Origin: JBBKWG01 sp037968835
GTDB taxonomy: Bacteria; Pseudomonadota; Alphaproteobacteria; Rhodobacterales; Rhodobacteraceae
Length of the DNA: 15,569 bases
Reading direction: 5' to 3'
NCBI GenBank assembly: GCA_037968835.1
Contig: JBBKWG010000104.1
Coordinates: 1-15,569, forward strand
Shown here: positions 5,886 through 13,341 of the stretch, piece by piece
Layout: each line of letters opens with the position of its first letter
How positions within the stretch are numbered: the first letter of the stretch is position 1
The notes under the pieces: generated by a model
Databases searched by the model: none
Told to the model about the DNA's origin: nothing
What the model saw: the letters and a program-made list of their open reading frames with translations, nothing else
Made by a program: the position numbers and the translations under genes

Positions 5886-7474
5886 CAGTGCCTGAAGTGC
5901 CGCATGCCGGTGAACACCATCGCCAGTCCGGCATCGTCGGCGGCTGCAATCACGGCGTCGTCGCGCATAGAACCGCCGGGCTGGATAACGGCAGTCGCGC
6001 CGGCCTCGGCCGCAGCAAGCAACCCATCCGGAAACGGAAAAAACGCATCGGATGCGACAACCGAGCCGACGACTGTGGGAATAGTCAGTCCCAAAGCCTC
6101 GGCCATGTCCTGGGATTTGCGCGCGGCGATACGCGCACTGTCGATACGGCTCATCTGACCCGCGCCGACCCCGACTGTCGCTTCGTTCTTGGCATACACA
6201 ATCGCATTGGACTTCACGTGTTTTGCGACTTTCCACGCAAAAAGCATGTCGGCAAGTTCGGCGTCGGTCGGTTTGCGATTTGTGACGACGCGGAGATCTT
6301 GGAGATCGAGCCAACCGTTGTCACGGTCCTGGACGAGCCAGCCACCTGACACCTGCCTTACCGCCAATCCGCCGGCGCGCGGATCGGGAAGACCTCCTGT
6401 GGTCAGCAAGCGCAGGTTCTTCTTGGTCGAAAACACATCCTTTGCACCTTGGTCCGCCTGCGGAGCGATGACCACTTCGGTGAATATCTCGGCAATGGCG
6501 CGTGCGGTATCCGCATCGAGCGGCGCGTTCAAAGCGACGATCCCGCCGAAAGCCGACGTGCGATCACAATCGAATGCTCGTGAAAACGCCTCGGCCAGTG
6601 TCGCCCCGCGCGCCACGCCACAGGGGTTGGCGTGCTTTATTATTGCGCAGGCTGGGCCACTTTCGGGTGCAAACTCGCTGACCAGCGCGAACGCGGCGTC
6701 GGTATCGTTGATGTTGTTGTAGCTGAGTTCCTTGCCCTGATGCTGAACGGCGGTTGCAACACCGAATGGCGCGGTTCCGTCGGTGTAGAACGCCGCGCTC
6801 TGATGCGGGTTTTCGCCGTATCGTAGGCTTTGTGACAGCGCCCCGGCAAACACGCGGCGGCGTGGTGCCGGTTGGTAAAGCGTTCGCGCCATCCAGTCGG
6901 AAACCGCCGCGTCGTATGCACCAGTTCGAGAATAGGCGGTGAGTGCGCATTTCTGGCGGAAGGGATAGGATGTCTGACCGCCATTGCTCTCCAACTCAGC
7001 CAAAACAGCGTCGTAATCTTCGACGTCGACGACCACTGTCACGAAGCCGTGGTTCTTCGCCGCGGCCCGAATCATGGCAGGTCCGCCAATGTCGATATTC
7101 TCGATCGCGGTGGCGTAGTCCGCCCCTTTGGCAACCGTCGACTCAAAGGGATAGAGGTTGACCACCAGCAAGTCGATTTCCGGTATTCCATGCGCCTGCA
7201 TGGCCGCGATGTGATCCTTGTCGTCACGCAAGGCCAGAAGGCCGCCGTGAACAGCAGGATGCAAGGTCTTGACGCGACCGTCCATCATCTCGGGAAAGCC
7301 GGTGATGTCCGAGACATCGCGAACCTCGAGACCCGCGTCGCGCAGAGCCTTGGCGGTGCCGCCAGTCGAGATCAGTTCGATACCGCGCGCGACAAGTGCC
7401 GTCGCGAAGTCCGTCAGACCGGTCTTGTCCGAAACGCTGATGAGGGCGCGGCGAACCGGCTGCAAATCGGTCAT
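5885..7474 (-). CDS. purH: Bifunctional AICAR formyltransferase / IMP cyclohydrolase
   Basis: A 529-residue cytoplasmic enzyme catalysing the last two steps of IMP synthesis: formylation of AICAR with 10-formyl-tetrahydrofolate, then ring closure. The N-terminal MGS-like cyclohydrolase domain (1-about 195) has ALISVSDKTGL (10-20), STGGTAKAL (36-44) and the phosphate-binding GRVKTLHP (66-73). The transformylase domain has RYGENPHQ (218-225) and the catalytic lysine-histidine in IIKHANPCG (K280, H281). Length equals that of E. coli PurH with this start. A GTG at 7498 overlaps the heparinase stop (GTGA) and would add eight residues; I prefer ATG 7474 because MTDL-PVRRALISVSDKTG is the usual N-terminus as I recall it, but coupling from the GTG cannot be excluded. 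Confidence 0.96.
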   Translation of the reverse strand: MTDLQPVRRALISVSDKTGLTDFATALVARGIELISTGGTAKALRDAGLEVRDVSDITGFPEMMDGRVKTLHPAVHGGLLALRDDKDHIAAMQAHGIPEIDLLVVNLYPFESTVAKGADYATAIENIDIGGPAMIRAAAKNHGFVTVVVDVEDYDAVLAELESNGGQTSYPFRQKCALTAYSRTGAYDAAVSDWMARTLYQPAPRRRVFAGALSQSLRYGENPHQSAAFYTDGTAPFGVATAVQHQGKELSYNNINDTDAAFALVSEFAPESGPACAIIKHANPCGVARGATLAEAFSRAFDCDRTSAFGGIVALNAPLDADTARAIAEIFTEVVIAPQADQGAKDVFSTKKNLRLLTTGGLPDPRAGGLAVRQVSGGWLVQDRDNGWLDLQDLRVVTNRKPTDAELADMLFAWKVAKHVKSNAIVYAKNEATVGVGAGQMSRIDSARIAARKSQDMAEALGLTIPTVVGSVVASDAFFPFPDGLLAAAEAGATAVIQPGGSMRDDAVIAAADDAGLAMVFTGMRHFRH

Positions 7475-7494
7475 AAGGGCTTGATCCTGCTCAT

Positions 7495-9246
7495 TCACTC
7501 CATCGCCAGCACGTCGTCCATCGCGTAGTCGCGGATGGCTGACGGAGTCTCCTGCGCCTTCGCAAGAGACCAGCCGACGCGGGTTGAATACTCCAACGCG
7601 TTGCCAGAGAGAACGATCTGTTTGGTCGCACGCGGGCTTAGGCGGGATTTCTCCAGATAGACGCTGGAATCGAGAGTTAGAATGGCTTCACCCTGAAATC
7701 TGAAAACCCAAATCTCTCCACTCTTGAGCGCCATCGAAACGGCTGCGCCATTCATGTCCAACGTGGCGTCAACGGCGGGATGCAGGTGAAAGCGAATCGT
7801 ATAGGGAACACCTTTCAGTTTCGATCTGTCAAAGCTCAGGTCGAACCGGCGTTTCCCGGGGCCGTCGAGCGCCACCAAAGCGTCTTCGCCTCGCACTGCG
7901 CGGCCGTCAAAGCCAAGGTGAAGCGTGCGGATATGGGTCAGCCCGTGGCTTGACGCGTATCCGTTGTGTCCGACGACAAGCCGGGTTCCGCCATCAACGT
8001 CGATCCGCTCGAATCGCACATCGTCTGGCGCATCGACCAGAAGCTCGGCCTCGCGTCCGTATATCTTTCCGGCGACGCCTAGGCGGGAGGACGAATATCC
8101 TTCGATACCCAAAGTAGAATGCGAGGGCGTCGCGCGCCCGGCACGCCGCCAACTCTTGCCGAACGTTGCGCCTGAACCGCAGTTGACGATCAGGGGCCTG
8201 CGCCCCGAGGTCAATTCAAATGCCAGGGTCGAGGCATGCGCGTTCGCCGAGGCGTTGGACCTTGGTGGCGGTGCGGCATCGACAATTATACTGGTCCTGC
8301 CATGCGAGACACGGGCAAAACCCATTGCCAGAATCGATTGTCGCCCGGCGCGAATACCGGACGTGGCCAGCGACCGATCCAGCCGCCCTTCCAGCCCGCG
8401 ACCGCCGCCGTGAAATCGCGCCAGTCCGCCGTCGGTGTGCCTTAACGCCCTCAAGACCGGCGCAATGGATGCAATCGCGCTCATGTGCGCGGAACCCGGC
8501 ATTCGCCCGGCATCCTGAAGTGCGGATGCGGCCCAATTCAGCAACGTGAAGACTTCCAGAAGTTCCTCGGGGTTTCGCGTCGAAAGTCCGCCGTCGGCGT
8601 CAATCTCTGTAGCGCATTCGCTATCGAGCGCGCGCATCGCCTGTCCGACATGACGATCCATGCCGCTAAGGGCCAATCCTGCATAGACCAATCCGGTCAG
8701 AGCTTCAAAGCGCGGTAAACCGGGGGAAGCCGCTTTCCAGCGCCGACTCAGGAAAATCGTCTGACTGGCGAGAGAGCGGAAATAGGCCTGACTTGCCGAC
8801 TTTTCCTGCCCGTTCAGCAGCAAAATCGCGTGGTTGATCCACCGGATCAATCGCCGTCCGGTCAGATCCGGTGTCCAGCCAGGCCCGGTTCCGGTGCCAA
8901 AACGCGTGATCCAGTCGTGGGTCCAGGTCGTGGCCCGCTTAGTTGCATGAAGATCGCTGACGGCGGCCAGATCATCCAGCCAGGTGAAGCCGTGCAACTC
9001 GGCTTCGAACGCCGAATCCGGCATTGGAAGATCCCAGATCGCCGTGTCCGGGGCTTCGACAAGAAAGCCCGCGAAAAGGAAATTGCCGCCGGTAATCTGG
9101 CGTCCGCGGGCAAACGACCCGATTGTGCGCGGTTCAGGCGTTGACGTGAAGGCAGTCGCGGGACGTGACAAAGACGCCGCACGAGCGTGCAGATTGTTCA
9201 TCCAGCGCGTTTTTCGCGCAGACCAGCTTTCATCTTGGGACAACGG
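7495..9246 (-). CDS. Heparinase II/III-family protein
   Basis: A protein of about 583 residues with the heparinase II/III architecture: an alpha/alpha-toroid-type helical N-terminal part (about 60-320) and a beta-sandwich C-terminal part (about 335-560) with PSHSTLGIEGYSSSRLG and TRLVVGHNGYASSHGLTH. The family cleaves uronate-containing polysaccharides by beta-elimination, but this chromosomal branch has no known substrate to my knowledge. No signal peptide is visible, unlike secreted lyases. The start is uncertain: TTG 9246 has AGGA 8 bases upstream and keeps the basic RKTRWMNNLHAR stretch that I believe is conserved; ATG 9201 and TTG 9294 are alternatives. It sits between rsmB (90 bases before) and purH (4-base overlap with the GTG). 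Confidence 0.8.
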   Translation of the reverse strand, partial: PLSQDESWSARKTRWMNNLHARAASLSRPATAFTSTPEPRTIGSFARGRQITGGNFLFAGFLVEAPDTAIWDLPMPDSAFEAELHGFTWLDDLAAVSDLHATKRATTWTHDWITRFGTGTGPGWTPDLTGRRLIRWINHAILLLNGQEKSASQAYFRSLASQTIFLSRRWKAASPGLPRFEALTGLVYAGLALSGMDRHVGQAMRALDSECATEIDADGGLSTRNPEELLEVFTLLNWAASALQDAGRMPGSAHMSAIASIAPVLRALRHTDGGLARFHGGGRGLEGRLDRSLATSGIRAGRQSILAMGFARVSHGRTSIIVDAAPPPRSNASANAHASTLAFELTSGRRPLIVNCGSGATFGKSWRRAGRATPSHSTLGIEGYSSSRLGVAGKIYGREAELLVDAPDDVRFERIDVDGGTRLVVGHNGYASSHGLTHIRTLHLGFDGRAVRGEDALVALDGPGKRRFDLSFDRSKLKGVPYTIRFHLHPAVDATLDMNGAAVSMALKSGEIWVFRFQGEAILTLDSSVYLEKSRLSPRATKQIVLSGNALEYSTRVGWSLAKAQETPSAIRDYAMDDVLAME

Positions 9247-9336
9247 CGTCGTCCTGCCTCTGCTCGCCCCGATTATTTGGGGCCATTGACGCAATGATAC
9301 CCAACGCGGCCCGACCTGTCATGGCCGAATTGACAA

Positions 9337-10590
9337 TCAGGCCGGTTTTCGCAGTCGAAACATGAAGAAGCCGTCAATTCCGCCACGATCTGCCCAATGG
9401 TCGGGTCGGATGCGCAACGCACCGCTATGCGTGCGCCATTGAGGTTCGATCCATGACAGATCCGGCAATTCGATCACAAGTTCAGGATGCCTGACGAGTG
9501 CCGCGTCAAGTTGGGCTTCGGCCTCCTCGGGGAGAAGCGAGCAAGTGCAGTAAACGAGTGCTCCGCCGGGCTTGAGCCAATTCAAAGCCCGGTCGATAAA
9601 TGTCGACTGCAATTTCGTGAGTTCGTCAAAGCTCTGCGCTGCCTTGGCATGGGCAAGGTCTGGATGACGTCGCAATGTCCCGGTTGCCGAGCAGGGGGCG
9701 TCGAGCAGAATGGCGTCGAATTCGGTTCCCGGTAACCACGTCAGCGCATCCGCCACAACGATTTCCGCGGACAGCCGGGTCCGCTCCAGGTTTTCACTTA
9801 ACCGCGCCATCCGCGCTTCGGATTGATCGAGTGAGGTCACGATGGCACCGGCCGCCGCGAGTTGCATCGTCTTGCCGCCGGGTGCCGCGCAAAGATCGAG
9901 GACGCGCATGTCCGGCTGTGGTTCAAGCAGTTTGACCGGTAGTGCCGCTGCTGCATCCTGCACCCACCACTGACCTTCCGCATAACCGGGCAGGGAGCTG
10001 ACCTGACCAGTGGACGATAGACGGACGCTGCCGGTCGGTAGGAGTTCGCCTTCCAGAAGATGCGCAATCCCCTCTGGATCGTCGCGCGCGGTCAGATCAA
10101 GGGGGACAGGCATGGCAACGACCCGTTCGATTTCCGCGACCGCCTCTTTTCCCCATGCCGCCACTAAGGGTTTGCGCAGCCATTTGGGGAAGGTGGGAAT
10201 TGGCAGGGTATTCCAGTCGGTTTCGGTTCGCTGCACGTTACGCAGCACCGCATTGACCATGCCCGCTTTCGATTTCGGCGCCAGCGAGACAGCGGCATTG
10301 ACCGCCGCATGGGCCGGGGCGCCATCGACGTTCATTTCGTAAAGCGCCAGGCGAAGCAAATTCATCACGCTGTCTTCGGGCCGATTTCGCAGGAATGGAC
10401 CGAGCAAGCGGTCGGACCGCTGAGCCCATCGCAAGGCCTCGGTTGCAAGCCGCTGGGCGCGGGCACGCTCGGAGGGTTCCAGTGCAGCAACGGCACCTGA
10501 AAGAACCTCGCTTAGAAGCGATCCCTCTTCGGTCACAGCGGTCATCATTGCCGCCGCGGCCCGTCGTGGCTCCAGTCCTGCCTGAGTCAT
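9337..10590 (-). CDS. rsmB: 16S rRNA m5C967 methyltransferase (RsmB/Sun family)
   Basis: A 417-residue cytoplasmic RNA methyltransferase that puts a methyl on cytosine 967 (E. coli numbering) of 16S rRNA. An N-terminal NusB-like RNA-binding domain (about 10-125) contains DRLLGPFLR and APAHAAVNAAVSLA. The Rossmann domain has the SAM site DLCAAPGGKT (232-241), DQSEARM (255-261), the DAPCSATGTLRRHPD motif with helper C300, and the catalytic cysteine C350 in YCTCSLLPEE. I chose ATG 10590 because GAGG lies 6 bases upstream; a TTG at 10632 would add 14 residues without a clear ribosome site. It heads the long minus-strand operon down to the M16 genes and is divergent from the SDHAF4 gene. Confidence 0.93.
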   Translation of the reverse strand: MTQAGLEPRRAAAAMMTAVTEEGSLLSEVLSGAVAALEPSERARAQRLATEALRWAQRSDRLLGPFLRNRPEDSVMNLLRLALYEMNVDGAPAHAAVNAAVSLAPKSKAGMVNAVLRNVQRTETDWNTLPIPTFPKWLRKPLVAAWGKEAVAEIERVVAMPVPLDLTARDDPEGIAHLLEGELLPTGSVRLSSTGQVSSLPGYAEGQWWVQDAAAALPVKLLEPQPDMRVLDLCAAPGGKTMQLAAAGAIVTSLDQSEARMARLSENLERTRLSAEIVVADALTWLPGTEFDAILLDAPCSATGTLRRHPDLAHAKAAQSFDELTKLQSTFIDRALNWLKPGGALVYCTCSLLPEEAEAQLDAALVRHPELVIELPDLSWIEPQWRTHSGALRIRPDHWADRGGIDGFFMFRLRKPA

Positions 10591-10602
10591 CGCGCGCCTC
10601 AC

Positions 10603-10630
10603 TTGTTCCCGAACGTCCGGCGCGTATATC
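10603..10630 (+). promoter_or_regulatory. Candidate promoter for the SDHAF4 gene in the divergent gap
   Basis: TTGTTC (10603-10608) and TATATC (10625-10630) are spaced by 16 bases and would start transcription about 24 bases before the GTG. The -35 match is weak. The same TATA core read on the minus strand (TATACG, 10628-10623), with TTGTCT 15 bases upstream, could serve rsmB, so the two genes may share a face-to-face promoter region of 70 bases. Confidence 0.3.
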
Positions 10631-10660
10631 AAAGGGGATAGTCAGACAAGGAGCAGTAGA

Positions 10661-10837
10661 GTGGCCAAAACCGACGACGATCTGCCTGACTCGGCAAAGC
10701 GGGCATTGGCAGAGGCGGAAGCCAGGCGCAAAGCTGACAGGTCCGAAGCTCTGCCGACTGAATTGGGCGGGCGCGACGGACCAGAGCCAGTTCGTTACGG
10801 AGACTGGGAGCGCAAGGGAATCGCAGTCGATTTCTGA
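10661..10837 (+). CDS. DUF1674 / SDHAF4-family succinate dehydrogenase assembly factor
   Basis: A 58-residue protein that starts with GTG. A good ribosome site, AAGGAG, lies 7 bases upstream. The C-terminal half, ELGGRDGPEPVRYGDWE followed by RKGIAVDF, is the diagnostic block of the DUF1674 family, the bacterial relatives of mitochondrial SDHAF4, which binds flavinylated SdhA and helps its assembly into succinate dehydrogenase. The N-terminal half is a charged helix (SAKRALAEAEARRKADRSEA). Two in-frame stops, TGA TGA, end the gene. It stands alone between divergent rsmB and the convergent small exported-protein gene, 13 bases away; no sdh genes are in the window. Confidence 0.88.
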   Translation: MAKTDDDLPDSAKRALAEAEARRKADRSEALPTELGGRDGPEPVRYGDWERKGIAVDF

Positions 10838-10850
10838 TGACGCGTATGGG

Positions 10851-11207
10851 TTATTCGAGCCTTAGATCCGCGAAGTCGCCTGCACCCCGATCCGCCGTGA
10901 AACGAACCGTATTGCCGCTGATCTCAACAGTTTGACAATTCTTCCCGATGCTATCGCCGCTGATCAGAATGTCGCGACAGAAATAGCTCCCATCCCATTG
11001 CCATTCTCCCGTGACTTTTTGACCGAATGCGCTGCCCAGAATGCGTCCGTCTTCGGTGACTTGCAGACGGACACCAAAACGCTTCAGGTCACGATCTGCG
11101 ACGATTGAGACAAACCCATTGCGGTCGCCAACGCGCTGGAAGCCTTCCGCAAGTGCTGACGAGGCTGTCAAAATGAAGCATGCAACGAATATCGAGACGC
11201 GGACCAT
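10851..11207 (-). CDS. Small exported protein of unknown function next to dapB
   Basis: A 118-residue protein with a clear signal peptide (hydrophobic 4-17, cleavage after ALA at 20), so the mature 98-residue form should be periplasmic. The mature part looks beta-rich: FVSIVADRDLKRFGVRLQV, then GSAFGQKVTGEWQWDGSYFCRD and VRFTADRGAGDFADLRL. Two cysteines, C77 and C91, could form a disulfide. I recall relatives in Rhodobacteraceae that were labelled dihydrodipicolinate reductase, probably because they sit beside dapB; nothing here resembles that enzyme. The ATG at 11207 has AAAGGTG 6 bases upstream. It is 51 bases downstream of dapB on the same strand and probably co-transcribed. I cannot assign a function. 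Confidence 0.8.
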   Translation of the reverse strand: MVRVSIFVACFILTASSALAEGFQRVGDRNGFVSIVADRDLKRFGVRLQVTEDGRILGSAFGQKVTGEWQWDGSYFCRDILISGDSIGKNCQTVEISGNTVRFTADRGAGDFADLRLE

Positions 11208-11258
11208 TAGAGCACCTTTGTTCTGCTCTTGATGATACGCGTCAAATTCCGCTTCGGT

Positions 11259-12071
11259 TCACTTCAGGCCGAGAACATCCAGCATGTCGTATTCACCGGG
11301 TGGCCGTCCCTGCCCCCATAACGCGGCTCTCAAGGCACCGCGCGCAAAGATTTTCCGGTCGGTAGCAAGGTGGCGCAAAACCAATCGTTCGCCGGCACCA
11401 GCGAAAATGACGTCGTGCTCGCCAACCACATCGCCGCCCCGGATCGAGGAAAACCCGATATTTCCACGAGCGCGTTCACCGGTGATGCCATCCCGTCCCC
11501 GGTCTGCTGCTTTTGCCAGCGCGACTCCACGTCCTTCGGCGGCAGCCTCGCCTAACATCAGGGCCGTGCCAGAGGGCGCATCGACCTTGTGGCGATGGTG
11601 CGCTTCGACAATTTCGATATCAAAATCCTCGTCAAGAGCCGCCGCCACTTTCTTTGTCAGTTGAACCAGCAGATTAACGCCGAGGCTCATGTTGCCTGCG
11701 CGTATGATCGTTGCGTGCCGTGCCGCGGCGTCAATGCTGGCGAGGTCGTTCGCTGAAAGCCCAGTTGTGCCGATCACATGGACGGCGCGAGCTTGCGCGG
11801 CAAGGTTGGCATTCGATACGCTCGCTTCGGGTGTCGTGAAGTCGATAATTGCCTGAGCGTTAGCAAATGCTTCCAGCGGATCATCCGTAACGGCAATGCC
11901 CTTTTCCGAACCGCCCATTGCGACACCAAGATCCATGCCGACCCAGTCGTGGCCGGACCTTTCGACGGCACCGACCAGACGCGCTGCGGGCGATGCCCCG
12001 ATCACATCCACCAGCATTCGTCCCATTCGACCTGATACGCCGGTCACGACAATTCCCGGTAGTTCGTCCAT
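11259..12071 (-). CDS. dapB: 4-hydroxy-tetrahydrodipicolinate reductase
   Basis: A 270-residue cytoplasmic enzyme that reduces hydroxytetrahydrodipicolinate with NAD(P)H in the diaminopimelate/lysine pathway, feeding peptidoglycan synthesis. The Rossmann nucleotide loop GVSGRMGRM is at 11-19, DFTTPEA at 77-83 and GTTG at 101-104. The substrate site EAHHRHKVDAPSGTAL (156-171) contains the catalytic H158/H159 and K162. Length is typical. I chose ATG 12071 because AAGGAG lies 7 bases upstream; the longer frame to 12191 runs into rbfA on the other strand. It is divergent from rbfA with 81 bases between, and the small exported protein follows. Confidence 0.96.
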   Translation of the reverse strand: MDELPGIVVTGVSGRMGRMLVDVIGASPAARLVGAVERSGHDWVGMDLGVAMGGSEKGIAVTDDPLEAFANAQAIIDFTTPEASVSNANLAAQARAVHVIGTTGLSANDLASIDAAARHATIIRAGNMSLGVNLLVQLTKKVAAALDEDFDIEIVEAHHRHKVDAPSGTALMLGEAAAEGRGVALAKAADRGRDGITGERARGNIGFSSIRGGDVVGEHDVIFAGAGERLVLRHLATDRKIFARGALRAALWGQGRPPGEYDMLDVLGLK

Positions 12072-12152
12072 GTCGCACTCCTTTGCTCTCTCCATAAGCG
12101 CTCGTCCATCGCTTGCAAAGCGTGGCTTGCTGTGAAGCCCTCGAGGCCTTAA

Positions 12153-12560
12153 ATGCAGGCCATGGCAAAGACACGTTTCTCGGAAGGACAAGGTCCTTCA
12201 CAGCGTCAACTTCGCGTCGCCGAACTGCTAAGGCGGCGGCTTTCGGATGTGCTCAATCAAGGTGACATCCACGACCCGGACTTGAACCGACTGTCGATCA
12301 CGGTTGGCGAAGTTCGCTGTTCGCCCGATCTCCGGGTCGCAACGGCCTATATTCTACCGCTTGGCGGTGACAATCGGGAAGAGGCGCTGACGGCTTTGCG
12401 CAGGAATCGCTCGGAAATCCGGCGCACGATGTCCAAAGGACTCGCGTTGAAGTTCGCGCCTGAGATCCGGTTCGCAATCGACGAAACCTTTGACCGACTG
12501 GACGATACCCGCCGCATGTTTTCCCATGACTCGGTGCGCCGTGATCTTGAAGACGATTAG
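12153..12560 (+). CDS. rbfA: 30S ribosome-binding factor A
   Basis: A 135-residue KH-like protein that binds the 30S subunit and assists 16S rRNA 5'-end maturation. The family signature is clear: PSQRQLRVAELLRRRLSDVL (15-34), then DPDLNRLSITVGEVRCSPDL (41-60) and ATAYILPLGG, ending with the helix around the RMF segment near residue 124. ATG 12153 has GAGG 7 bases upstream; an ATG three codons later (MAKTRF) is an alternative that matches common annotations. It heads the plus-strand translation block and overlaps the next gene by about 20 bases. Confidence 0.94.
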   Translation: MQAMAKTRFSEGQGPSQRQLRVAELLRRRLSDVLNQGDIHDPDLNRLSITVGEVRCSPDLRVATAYILPLGGDNREEALTALRRNRSEIRRTMSKGLALKFAPEIRFAIDETFDRLDDTRRMFSHDSVRRDLEDD

Positions 12561-13287
12561 GATAGCTCTGGCCGTTACACTGTTGCTGATCGCCGTGGCT
12601 TCCGAAGCTGCCGGTTGCCGCACCATCAGTTTCCTGGAGAAGTCCTATTCGATTTGCGAAGCGGACCCTGCGACAGACGACATCCAGCTTTTCCTGAATG
12701 ATGCCGACGGCAAGCGCCTTGGGGGCTTTGGACGGGTGGAGGCGCTGCTGGAACAGGATGGCCGCGAACTGCTTTTCGCGATGAACGCCGGCATGTATCA
12801 TCCGAACCGGCTTCCTGTGGGCCTTTACATCGAAGACGGAGAGACGCTGACAAAGATCGTCACGCGCAAAGGCCCCGGCAATTTCGGCTTGCTGCCCAAC
12901 GGTGTGCTGTGTCTTTCCGAGGGGGCTGCCGCCGTCATTGAAAGCCGTACTTTTGCGCAAGTGAAACCCGAGTGTTCGTTCGCAACGCAGTCCGGACCCA
13001 TGCTGGTTATCAACGGTGAGCTTCATCCGCGTTTCATTCGGGGATCGTCCTCCAGATACCGTCGAAATGGTGTCGGCGTGACCGCTGACGGTCGCCTGAT
13101 CGTGGCCATATCCAACGAACCGGTAAACTTTGACAATTTCGGGCGGTTATTTCGGGATGTTCTGAAAACGCCGAACGCACTTTTTCTGGATGGCAATATT
13201 TCGCGCCTTTACGCGCCCGAACTGGGGCGAAACGATCCCGGCTTTCCGATGGGTCCGATATTGGGTGTCACCAGCCCGGCAGATTGA
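12541..13287 (+). CDS. Phosphodiester glycosidase-family (DUF2233/NAGPA-like) exported protein
   Basis: About 248 residues. A signal peptide is visible (LKTIRIALAVTLLLIAVASEA, about 3-23), so the protein should be periplasmic. The rest fits the NAGPA/DUF2233 phosphodiester glycosidase fold: MNAGMY (81-86), QSGPML (150-155), RRNGVG (174-179), SNEPVNF (191-197) and FLDGNIS (215-221), which are the usual conserved blocks. The mammalian member removes GlcNAc from mannose-6-phosphate; bacterial substrates are mostly unknown, and teichoic acids or exopolysaccharides have been proposed. The start is uncertain: GTG 12541, TTG 12547 and ATG 12526 all lie inside the end of rbfA and none has a clear ribosome site, so translation is probably coupled to rbfA. 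Confidence 0.85.
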   Translation: MILKTIRIALAVTLLLIAVASEAAGCRTISFLEKSYSICEADPATDDIQLFLNDADGKRLGGFGRVEALLEQDGRELLFAMNAGMYHPNRLPVGLYIEDGETLTKIVTRKGPGNFGLLPNGVLCLSEGAAAVIESRTFAQVKPECSFATQSGPMLVINGELHPRFIRGSSSRYRRNGVGVTADGRLIVAISNEPVNFDNFGRLFRDVLKTPNALFLDGNISRLYAPELGRNDPGFPMGPILGVTSPAD

Positions 13288-13341
13288 CGACCCTGCCCTC
13301 AAAGGCTAGCACCCCGCCTTTATCAGCGATGCGAGGTCAAT

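Noticed and set aside
4953..6158. 401-residue plus-strand open frame opposite the lipoprotein, lspA and purH genes
   Set aside because: It is arginine-, serine- and proline-rich low-complexity translation without domain motifs and lies antisense to three well-recognised genes; high GC produces such frames.
9267..9284. GCCCC/GGGGC hairpin between rsmB and the heparinase-like gene as a terminator
   Set aside because: Five base pairs with an 8-base loop and no T run on the minus strand; too weak to claim, so the genes are treated as one operon.
10395..10865. 156-residue plus-strand frame crossing the SDHAF4 gene and the rsmB start
   Set aside because: It is in another frame than the DUF1674 signature and covers the 5' end of rsmB; no protein character.
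12298..13026. 242-residue minus-strand frame opposite rbfA and the glycosidase gene
   Set aside because: No recognisable motif; both plus-strand genes here are convincing.
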